From: an uncultured Bacillota bacterium
GTDB taxonomy: Bacteria; Bacillota; Clostridia; Peptostreptococcales; Anaerovoracaceae
Length of the DNA: 5,547 bases
Direction: 5' to 3'
Assembly: GCA_949287115.1 (NCBI GenBank)
Contig: CASEFF010000138.1
Coordinates: forward strand, 1-5,547
The notes below the pieces were generated by a model. The model worked only from the letters and a program-made list of their open reading frames with translations, was not told the origin of the DNA and searched no databases. This document shows, one piece after another, positions 1 to 5,547 of the stretch. Positions within the stretch are counted from its first letter, which is position 1. Each line of letters starts with the position of its first letter. Made by a program: the position numbers and the translations under genes.

Positions 1-225
1 ATAAATCTGGTGCTGATGATATTCAACCTGATACCTTGTCCTCCTCTCGACGGATTTTCCATCATATCGGAGATATTCAACATAAAGCATACGGAGTTCT
101 ACTGGACGCTCTACAGGTACGGCGACTGGATACTGATAGCGCTGATAATATTCGGGATAACGGGCATGATAATATCGCCGTGCGTAGGATTCCTGCTGAA
201 TCTGCTGCTGGGCATCGTGGTATAA
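1..225 (+). CDS. Site-2 protease family (peptidase M50) membrane metalloprotease, C-terminal fragment
   Basis: This is the last 74 codons of a gene that begins before the window; reading frame 1 is open from base 1 to the TAA at 223-225. The segment N-L-I-P-C-P-P-L-D-G at residues 9-18 of the visible part matches the second conserved motif of M50/site-2 proteases (NxxPxPPLDG), whose Asp (here D17, bases 49-51) is a zinc ligand. The N-terminal HExxH motif would lie upstream and cannot be checked. Two hydrophobic stretches follow, at about residues 43-58 and 61-74, consistent with C-terminal membrane helices. Members of this small SpoIVFB/YwhC-like group are intramembrane proteases of about 200-230 residues, so roughly the last third is visible. 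The substrate is unknown. The family usually has Ile, Val or similar where C13 sits. The gene ends 21 bases before the helicase start, which suggests shared transcription. Family assignment is fairly secure; function is not. Confidence 0.82.
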   Translation: MNLVLMIFNLIPCPPLDGFSIISEIFNIKHTEFYWTLYRYGDWILIALIIFGITGMIISPCVGFLLNLLLGIVV

Positions 226-246
226 AGGAACGGAGAACGATATATA

Positions 247-2457
247 ATGGACTATCTCAACAAACTGAACAGAGAACAGAGGGAAGCGGCTATGTGTACT
301 GAAGGGCCGCTCCTTATTTTGGCGGGAGCCGGCAGCGGCAAGACAAGTACCATGACTCACCGCATAGCATACATGATAGAAGAAAAGGGCATAGACCCGT
401 ACAACATACTGGCCGTGACATTCACAAACAAGGCGGCAAAGGAGATGAAGGACAGGGTCGAAGCCCTCATCGGACACGGCATACCTGCGTGGATAATGAC
501 GTTCCATTCGGCGTGTCTGAGGATACTGCGCGCCAATGCCGAAGTGCTGGGTTACGGCAGAGACTTCACGGTATACGATCCGACGGACCAGAAGACCCTT
601 ATGAAGAACATCATAAAGGAGCTGAACATAGACGGCAAACGGTTCACTCCGGCATATTTCCTCGGCATCGTCAGCAAGTGCAAGGAAAAGCGGATAGAGT
701 GGAGCGAATTCACCAAGGTATTCGGAGACGATATAAAGGAGCAGACGGCGGCGCGCGTTTACGAAGCCTACGAGAAGGCGCTGAAAAAGAACAACGCCAT
801 GGATTTCGACGACCTGCTGCTGAATGCTGTCAGGCTATTTGAACGTGACGAGGCCGTGCTGCTGAGATATCAGAACAGGTTCAGATATATAATGGTGGAC
901 GAGTATCAGGACACCAACAGGCTCCAGTACCTTTTCGTGAAGATGCTGGCCGAGGCTCACGACAATATATGCGTCGTCGGCGATGACGATCAGTGTATAT
1001 ACCAGTGGCGCGGCGCGGATATAAGGAACATACTGGAATTCGAAAAGGACTTCAAGGATGCGAAGGTCATAAAGCTTGAGCAGAACTACAGGTCCACGTC
1101 GACGATACTGGACGCGGCCCATTCGGTCATTTCCAACAACAGGGGCAGGAAGGCCAAGAAGCTGTGGACCGATAAGGAAGCGGGGAACAAGATCGTATAC
1201 TACAGGGCGGAGGACGAGCGCGACGAGGCGTACTTCATCGCCGGAGAGATAAACAGGATGAAGTCTTCCGACAGGAAATACAGTGACTTTGCCATACTGT
1301 ACAGGACAAATTCCCAGTCGAGGACCTTCGAGGAAGCTCTTTCAAGGAGGGATATACCTTACAGGGTGCTGGGAGGTCTCAGGTATTACGACAGGAAAGA
1401 GATAAAGGACATACTCTGCTACATGAGGCTGGTGGTTAACAGAGCCGACGATCTGGCTCTGATCAGGGTCATAAACGAGCCCAAGCGGGGAGTCGGCGGA
1501 AAGACCATTGAAAAGCTGAGGGCGCTGGCGGCCGTGAGAGGTGAGAGCTTGTTCGATACGCTGAAGGATGAAGAGGTGATTTCTTCGCTTTCGTCGAAGG
1601 CTGCCGCCAACATAAGGGAATTCGTGGAGATGATCGAAGCCTACGGCAGCGAGGCGGCGGACATGAAGATATCGGATCTCTACGACGGCATTCTCGTGAA
1701 GTCCGGGTATCTCAGGAGCCTCGAAGCTCTGGAGGAAAAGGATAAATTCGAGTCGGAGAGCCGTATCGAGAACCTGATGGAATTCAAATCGGTAATATAC
1801 GATTACGAGGAGGAAGACTCCAATATTACCCTTTCCGAATTCATGGAAAGGATAGCGCTGCTGGCCGATGTGGATAACCACGATGCCGGCGAGGACGCCG
1901 TCGTGCTGATGACGATGCACAGTGCGAAGGGCCTGGAGTTCCCGTTCGTTTTCATGCCGGGCATGGAGGACGGCCTGTTCCCGGGATGGAGGGCATTCGA
2001 CAGGGAAGACGGCCTTGAAGAGGAGCGCAGACTGTGCTATGTCGGGATAACGAGGGCAAAGGAAAGACTGTGGATGACGAGCGCCGAAAGACGGACCCTT
2101 TACGGCAAGACCGACTATACGAGAGAATCCCAGTTCATGAGAGAGCTGGACAGGAGTCTCATAGAGGGAGATGCCGTATACGAGAAAAAGATGCGGAGCG
2201 CAGGTCAGGGGGCTTTCACCGACGGTGTTACGGAGAGCAGATCGTTCAAACCGTTCGATCAGCTCAAATACGCCAGACAGCAGACGAAGAAGAACGTGGA
2301 AGCCATGTCGACGGATTTTTCCGCAGGAGATATCGTGTCTCACGCCAAATTCGGCGAAGGAAGGGTCATATCCTGCGACGGTAAGATAGTGGCGGTGGAA
2401 TTCGCGGACGGCGTGAAAAAGCTGGCTCTGGGATTTGCACCTCTTAAGAAACTGTAG
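247..2457 (+). CDS. pcrA: ATP-dependent 3'-5' DNA helicase PcrA (UvrD/Rep family, superfamily 1A)
   Basis: The product has 736 residues, the usual PcrA length, and carries the full SF1A motif set: Q-motif LNREQREA at 7-14; Walker A AGAGSGKT at 26-33 (K32); motif Ia TFTNKAAKEM at 58-67; Ib TFHSACLRILR at 85-95; Walker B VDEYQD at 217-222 (D218, E219); motif III GDDDQCIYQWRGAD at 245-258; motif IV LEQNYRST at 277-284; motif V VVLMTMHSAKGLEF at 552-565; motif VI EEERRLCYVGITRAKERL at 591-608. Residues about 690-736 (GDIVSHAKFGEGRV...FAPLKKL) match the Tudor-like C-terminal domain that in PcrA/UvrD contacts RNA polymerase. Family members unwind DNA 3'-5' in nucleotide excision repair, rolling-circle replication and removal of stalled RNA polymerase or RecA. 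The start is unambiguous: the upstream gene's TAA is in the same frame and no other start codon lies between. GGAG at 232-235 is the likely ribosome site, with a slightly long 11-base spacer. No frameshift or missing motif. Confidence 0.97.
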   Translation: MDYLNKLNREQREAAMCTEGPLLILAGAGSGKTSTMTHRIAYMIEEKGIDPYNILAVTFTNKAAKEMKDRVEALIGHGIPAWIMTFHSACLRILRANAEVLGYGRDFTVYDPTDQKTLMKNIIKELNIDGKRFTPAYFLGIVSKCKEKRIEWSEFTKVFGDDIKEQTAARVYEAYEKALKKNNAMDFDDLLLNAVRLFERDEAVLLRYQNRFRYIMVDEYQDTNRLQYLFVKMLAEAHDNICVVGDDDQCIYQWRGADIRNILEFEKDFKDAKVIKLEQNYRSTSTILDAAHSVISNNRGRKAKKLWTDKEAGNKIVYYRAEDERDEAYFIAGEINRMKSSDRKYSDFAILYRTNSQSRTFEEALSRRDIPYRVLGGLRYYDRKEIKDILCYMRLVVNRADDLALIRVINEPKRGVGGKTIEKLRALAAVRGESLFDTLKDEEVISSLSSKAAANIREFVEMIEAYGSEAADMKISDLYDGILVKSGYLRSLEALEEKDKFESESRIENLMEFKSVIYDYEEEDSNITLSEFMERIALLADVDNHDAGEDAVVLMTMHSAKGLEFPFVFMPGMEDGLFPGWRAFDREDGLEEERRLCYVGITRAKERLWMTSAERRTLYGKTDYTRESQFMRELDRSLIEGDAVYEKKMRSAGQGAFTDGVTESRSFKPFDQLKYARQQTKKNVEAMSTDFSAGDIVSHAKFGEGRVISCDGKIVAVEFADGVKKLALGFAPLKKL

Positions 2458-2499
2458 CTGTGGCCGTGCCGATAGAGGTGCGGTGAAAGGTTTGGTATC

Positions 2500-4449
2500 A
2501 TGGAAGATGTGAGAAAACTGATGGAAGAAAAGGTGGCGTTCCTCAACAGGGCCGCCGAAGCCTACTATCAGAAAAACGAGGAGATAATATCAAATCTGGA
2601 ATACGACAGGCTCTACGACGAGCTGGAGGAACTGGAAAAGAAGACAGGTATCGTCCTGTCCAACAGCCCTACGGTGAACGTCGGATACAGCGTCATGGAC
2701 AGCCTCCCCAAGGAGCGGCATCCGTCGCCGATGCTGTCTCTTGACAAGACGAAGGATGTGGATGCTCTCAGGTCATGGCTGGGAGACAGGGAAGGACTGC
2801 TTTCGTGGAAGCTGGACGGGCTGACCATAGTCCTGTCCTATGAAGGAGGCAGGCTGACGAAGGCGGTGACGAGGGGCGACGGCATAATCGGAGAGGTCAT
2901 AACAAACAATGCCAGAGTCTTCGAAAACATACCCCTTGAGATACCTGAAAAGGCTCCCGTGACAGTCAGGGGTGAAGCTGTCATAAGCTATGATGATTTT
3001 GAGAGCATAAACAGGACCATAGGCGATGTCGATGCCAGATACAAAAACCCGAGGAATCTGTGCAGCGGGACGGTGAGACAGCTGGACAACAGCGTGACGG
3101 CACAGCGCCACGTGAAGTTCTTCGCCTTTTCTCTGGCTGAAGGAGCTCCGGCTTCATACAGGCATGAGCAGTTCGAGTGGATGAGGAGGCAGGGCTTTGA
3201 GACGGTGGAATACGTCCGTGTAGATGCCGATACGATAGAAGATGCGGTGAAGGATTTTGAAAAACGCATCACAGGATTTCCGCTGCCGTCCGACGGTCTC
3301 GTGCTGATATTCGACGATATAGAGTACGGCAGGTCGCTGGGCACGACTGCCAAGTTCCCGAGGGATTCCATAGCCTTCAAGTGGAAGGACGAGGTGAGGG
3401 AAACGATCCTGAGGGAGATCCTGTGGAACGCGTCGAGGACAGGCCTGATAAACCCAATCGCCGTATTCGATCCGGTGGAGCTTGAAGGAACGACGGTCAG
3501 CAGAGCTTCCGTCCACAATCTCAGCATAGTGAAGGAGCTGGAGCTGGGGATCGGTGATGAGATAAAGGTATATAAGGCGAATATGATAATACCGCAGATC
3601 GCGGACAACATCACCCGCAGCGGTACGGCGAAGCCGCCGGGGAAATGTCCCGTATGCGGCAGTCCGACGAAGATAGAGGACGATAACGGGGTCGAGACGC
3701 TACACTGTCCGGAACCGTCGTGTCCCGCAAAGCGGATAAAGTCGTTCACACATTTCGTCAGCAGGAACGCCATGAATATAGAAGGCCTTTCGGAAGCCAC
3801 CCTTGAGAGACTGGTGGACGAAGGGATGGTCAGGGAATTTGCGGATCTGTTCCGGCTGGAGCGCTGGCGCGACAGGATAGTGTCAATGGACGGATTCGGG
3901 GAAAAGTCGTTTGAAAACCTGGTGGCAGCCGCGGAAAGGGCGAGCCATACGACGCCGGCAAGGCTGCTTTTCGGTCTGGGAATACCGAACATAGGCGTCG
4001 CCAATGCCAGGATGATAGCGAGAGAGTGCGGCGATGACTGGGAAAGGATAAGCGGGCTCACGGAGGAAGAACTGACGGCTATCGACGGCATAGGAGAAGT
4101 GATGGCGAAAGGGTTCGTGGAGTTTTTCCGCGACGATGAGAACAGGAGGATCATTGACAACCTTCTGCCGGAGCTGGAGCTTGCCGCGGAAAACATGGAA
4201 GGCGGCAGTGACAGACTGGCGGGACTGACGTTCGTCATAACCGGCAAGGTCGAACATTTCGCCAACAGAGACGAGCTGAAACGGACGATAGAAAGAGCCG
4301 GCGGCAAGACGGCATCGGCCGTCAGCAGCAAGACCAGCTATCTGATAAACAACGATATATCCTCCGGGTCTTCCAAGAACAGGAAGGCCAAGGAGCTGGG
4401 AGTGCCGATAATAACGGAAGAAGATTTTCTGAAGATGACAGAGGGATGA
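2500..4449 (+). CDS. ligA: NAD+-dependent DNA ligase LigA, divergent adenylation domain
   Basis: The product has 649 residues; family length is about 650-700. Bacterial LigA seals nicks in DNA using NAD+. In order: Ia domain with LEYDRLYDELEELE at 33-46; adenylation domain with K-L-D-G at 104-107 (K104 the expected AMP-lysine), TRGDG at 124-128, RGE at 158-160, NPRN at 183-186, DG at 265-266 and AFK at 292-294; OB fold about 305-375; zinc finger C383, C386, C403, C408; SRNAMNIEGL at 421-430 opening the helix-hairpin-helix region; BRCT domain about 571-649. Compared from memory with E. coli LigA, several near-invariant residues differ: E113 is S102, D32 is N32, K290 is I270, and RAGDVIPQ reads KANMIIPQ. 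I recall similar sequences in Clostridia, so this looks like a lineage-specific form, not a decayed gene. The start is fixed by in-frame TAG at 2473-2475 with no other start between; AAAGG at 2486-2490 is the ribosome site. It lies 42 bases after pcrA. Confidence 0.95.
   Translation: MEDVRKLMEEKVAFLNRAAEAYYQKNEEIISNLEYDRLYDELEELEKKTGIVLSNSPTVNVGYSVMDSLPKERHPSPMLSLDKTKDVDALRSWLGDREGLLSWKLDGLTIVLSYEGGRLTKAVTRGDGIIGEVITNNARVFENIPLEIPEKAPVTVRGEAVISYDDFESINRTIGDVDARYKNPRNLCSGTVRQLDNSVTAQRHVKFFAFSLAEGAPASYRHEQFEWMRRQGFETVEYVRVDADTIEDAVKDFEKRITGFPLPSDGLVLIFDDIEYGRSLGTTAKFPRDSIAFKWKDEVRETILREILWNASRTGLINPIAVFDPVELEGTTVSRASVHNLSIVKELELGIGDEIKVYKANMIIPQIADNITRSGTAKPPGKCPVCGSPTKIEDDNGVETLHCPEPSCPAKRIKSFTHFVSRNAMNIEGLSEATLERLVDEGMVREFADLFRLERWRDRIVSMDGFGEKSFENLVAAAERASHTTPARLLFGLGIPNIGVANARMIARECGDDWERISGLTEEELTAIDGIGEVMAKGFVEFFRDDENRRIIDNLLPELELAAENMEGGSDRLAGLTFVITGKVEHFANRDELKRTIERAGGKTASAVSSKTSYLINNDISSGSSKNRKAKELGVPIITEEDFLKMTEG
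4440..4445 (+). promoter_or_regulatory. Ribosome binding site of the HypE-like gene, inside the end of ligA
   Basis: AGAGGG lies 8 bases before the ATG at 4454 and is formed by the last sense codons of ligA. It fixes the start of the next gene, because the nearest in-frame stop upstream (TGA, 4436-4438) leaves no alternative start codon. Two other ATGs at 4446 and 4449 are out of frame with that gene. The arrangement suggests translational coupling of ligA with the downstream gene. Confidence 0.8.
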
Positions 4450-4453
4450 TGAT

Positions 4454-5449
4454 ATGCTTAAAACGGGAAAGCTCGACAGCGATCTGCTGAAGGAGCTGGT
4501 ATTTGACAAGATAACGTACAGGAGCGATGATGTGAGGGTAAGGCCGGGTATAGGCGAGGACTGCGCGGTAGTGGATTTCGGAGAGTACGACTGCGTCATG
4601 TCCACGGATCCGATAACGGCTGCCGTAGGCGATATAGGCAGACTTTCCATCCACATCACCTGTAACGACATAGCTTCCAACGGAGTGCAGCCTCTTGGCA
4701 TAATGCTGGCTGTGATGCTGCCGGAGGGGACGACGGAAGATGACGTGGAGCATATAATGGGCCAGGCGGCGGAGACGGCCGGAGATCTGGGCGTCGAGGT
4801 GATAGGCGGTCATACGGAGATCACTCCTGCGGTAAGGCAGCCTGTCATAGTTTCCACGGCCATCGGAAAGACACTGGCCGGACATTCCCAGAGCGGCAAC
4901 GACATGGTGCCGGGAGACTATATAATGGTGAGCAAGTCCATAGGTCTGGAAGGAAGCGGCATAATAGCATGTGACCACGGGGAAAAGCTCAGGGGAGTGT
5001 TGTCGGACGATGAACTGTCGAGAGCCGCAGCATTTCTCGATATGGTGAGCGTCGTGCCGGAAGGCGTGGTTGCGGGAACGATCGGGACCCACGGTATGCA
5101 CGACATAACGGAAGGCGGCGTCATGGGAGCCGTTTGGGAGATGTGTCAGATATCCCGTATGGGAGCGCAGATCATGGAGGATGAGATTCCAGTGGAGCCG
5201 GAGACGGAAAAGATATGCGAAGTTTTCGACATAGATCCTGCGAGGCTGATATCCAGCGGTTCCATGCTGATCGTGACGGCGGCGGAAAAGAAGGACGAGA
5301 TGCTGGCCGCCATGGAAAAGGCAGGCATCAGATGTACGGTCATAGGGCGCGTCAAAGAGGAGAGCTTCGGAGTGATGAAGGTGAAGGACGGTGTGATCAG
5401 CGAGATAGATCCCCCTTACGCCGACGAGATATACAAGGTGGTCGGGTGA
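4454..5449 (+). CDS. AIR synthase-related (HypE-like) ATP-binding protein, function unknown
   Basis: The product has 331 residues and belongs to the PurM/AIR-synthase superfamily (HypE, ThiL, SelD, PurM, PurL), which bind ATP and usually phosphorylate or activate a substrate. Visible signatures: PGIGEDCAVV at 31-40 (glycine-rich N-terminal motif), STDPIT at 50-55, NDIASNG at 71-77 (metal/ATP-binding Asp), GGHTEIT at 118-124, and in the C-terminal domain HDITEGGVMGAVWEM at 216-230 and SSGSMLI at 268-274. The order and spacing fit HypE best, but the C-terminus ends in DEIYKVVG and lacks the PRIC-type tail with the cysteine that HypE uses to carry the cyano/carbamoyl group for NiFe hydrogenase. 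It is therefore unlikely to be a true HypE, and no other hyp gene is visible. It starts 4 bases after the ligA stop and probably shares its transcript. A soluble cytoplasmic enzyme is likely: no signal peptide or membrane segment is seen. Family call strong, substrate unknown. Confidence 0.88.
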   Translation: MLKTGKLDSDLLKELVFDKITYRSDDVRVRPGIGEDCAVVDFGEYDCVMSTDPITAAVGDIGRLSIHITCNDIASNGVQPLGIMLAVMLPEGTTEDDVEHIMGQAAETAGDLGVEVIGGHTEITPAVRQPVIVSTAIGKTLAGHSQSGNDMVPGDYIMVSKSIGLEGSGIIACDHGEKLRGVLSDDELSRAAAFLDMVSVVPEGVVAGTIGTHGMHDITEGGVMGAVWEMCQISRMGAQIMEDEIPVEPETEKICEVFDIDPARLISSGSMLIVTAAEKKDEMLAAMEKAGIRCTVIGRVKEESFGVMKVKDGVISEIDPPYADEIYKVVG

Positions 5450-5462
5450 GGCGGCAAAACCC

Positions 5463-5491
5463 TTGACGCGGATGCATAAACATAATATAAT
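5463..5491 (+). promoter_or_regulatory. Sigma-A-type promoter for the SRP RNA gene
   Basis: A -35 box TTGACG (5463-5468) and a perfect -10 box TATAAT (5486-5491) are separated by exactly 17 bases. The spacer and the bases after the -10 are A/T-rich, unlike the surrounding coding sequence. Transcription would start near G5498 or A5499, just before the SRP RNA-like sequence. It lies 13 bases after the stop of the HypE-like gene. The close match to consensus fits a strongly, constitutively expressed RNA gene. Confidence 0.85.
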
Positions 5492-5497
5492 CATATA

Positions 5498-5547
5498 GAT
5501 AAATTGCCTTTTGATGGTTCCGCTCGCATGGTTTGGGTCCTGCGCAA
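5498..5547 (+). ncRNA. ffs: Signal recognition particle RNA (4.5S/scRNA type), 5' part, cut by window end
   Basis: The last bases of the window, GTTTGGGTCCTGCGCAA (5531-5547), match, as I recall it, the segment of B. subtilis scRNA that precedes the apical SRP helix, and align well with TTGGTTCTCCCGCAACG near the 5' end of E. coli 4.5S RNA. SRP RNA pairs with the Ffh protein and directs membrane and secretory proteins to the translocon during translation. The start is inferred from the consensus promoter immediately upstream and is approximate; the mature end could be a few bases later, near TTGCC at 5504. The diagnostic GGTCAGGTCC/GGAAGGAAGCAGCC tip, expected about 20 bases on, lies beyond the window, so the call rests on about 17 well-matching bases plus promoter context. 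Only about 33 bases separate the predicted start from the conserved core, which leaves no room for a 5' Alu domain. Confidence 0.82.

Noticed and set aside
245..253. Helicase motif III Cys (GDDDQCIY, residue 250) as a possible defect
   Set aside because: Ser is commoner at this place, but Cys is tolerated in the family and every other motif is intact, so loss of activity is not indicated. (Interval given in residues of the helicase; bases 994-996 encode it.)
888..893. Perfect TATAAT inside pcrA (similar TATAATGG strings also occur at the pcrA start and near 4920)
   Set aside because: These arise from Tyr-Ile-Met-type codons (tat ata atg) or the start-codon context. No -35 box lies at 16-18 bases upstream of the one at 888.
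1342..2343. A 333-codon minus-strand open frame opposite pcrA
   Set aside because: It covers helicase motifs V and VI in the sense strand and shows no protein-like features of its own; a shadow frame.
2458..2499. Possible terminator or regulatory element between pcrA and ligA
   Set aside because: Only a 3-bp GGC/GCC pairing is visible, with no T-run; the gap is just a leader with a ribosome binding site.
2988..4331. A 447-codon open frame on the minus strand, opposite ligA
   Set aside because: The translation is serine-rich and low in complexity with no recognisable motif. It mirrors ligA codon choice (few codons that create stops on the other strand), and the sense gene is fully supported by its domains.
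4322..5494. A 390-codon minus-strand open frame opposite the HypE-like gene
   Set aside because: It is His/Arg/Tyr-rich with no known motif, starts inside the predicted SRP promoter, and is explained by the codon bias of the sense gene.
5525..5544. Local hairpin CGCA(T)GG / CCTGCG that might act as a terminator stem
   Set aside because: The stem is short with a bulge and no T-run follows within the window. The bases belong to the conserved SRP RNA core, where they pair with the distal 3' arm.
1..5547. Search for a CRISPR array, insertion sequence, phage or defence genes, tRNAs, or long direct repeats
   Set aside because: Coding density is near complete with housekeeping genes. No spaced repeats, terminal inverted repeats, transposase motifs or tRNA cloverleaf signatures were seen by eye.

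Overview
The window looks like ordinary chromosome from a Clostridia-type Firmicute. Four things point that way: a PcrA-type helicase with the C-terminal RNA-polymerase-binding domain, a divergent LigA of a kind I associate with Clostridia, a HypE-like AIR-synthase protein, and a sequence matching the core of Gram-positive signal recognition particle RNA. G+C is roughly 50-55% by sampling lines, with striking use of ATA for isoleucine and AGG for arginine. The genus cannot be fixed from this alone.

All features are on the + strand and tightly packed. (1) 1-225 is the C-terminal end of a site-2-protease-family (M50) membrane metalloprotease whose start lies before the window. (2) 247-2457 is a complete pcrA/uvrD-type helicase gene. 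(3) 2500-4449 is a complete NAD+-dependent DNA ligase gene (ligA) with unusual adenylation-domain residues. (4) 4454-5449 is an AIR-synthase-related, HypE-like protein of unknown function. (5) 5463-5491 is a near-consensus sigma-A promoter. (6) About 5498 to the window end is the 5' part of what I read as the SRP RNA gene (ffs), cut off by the window edge.

The gaps between the protein genes are 21, 42 and 4 bases, with no visible terminator or internal promoter, so the four coding genes are probably co-transcribed. PcrA and LigA are natural partners in repair and replication: the helicase removes strands or stalled complexes and the ligase seals the resulting nicks. The protease and the HypE-like protein have no obvious mechanistic link to them. 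The SRP RNA has its own promoter and is functionally separate.

I see no mobile element, CRISPR array, tRNA, phage gene or defence system. The main points worth checking are the non-canonical catalytic-site residues of LigA, the HypE-like protein without the HypE C-terminal cysteine motif, and the truncated, apparently Alu-less SRP RNA gene. I do not find a convincing undescribed multi-gene system.
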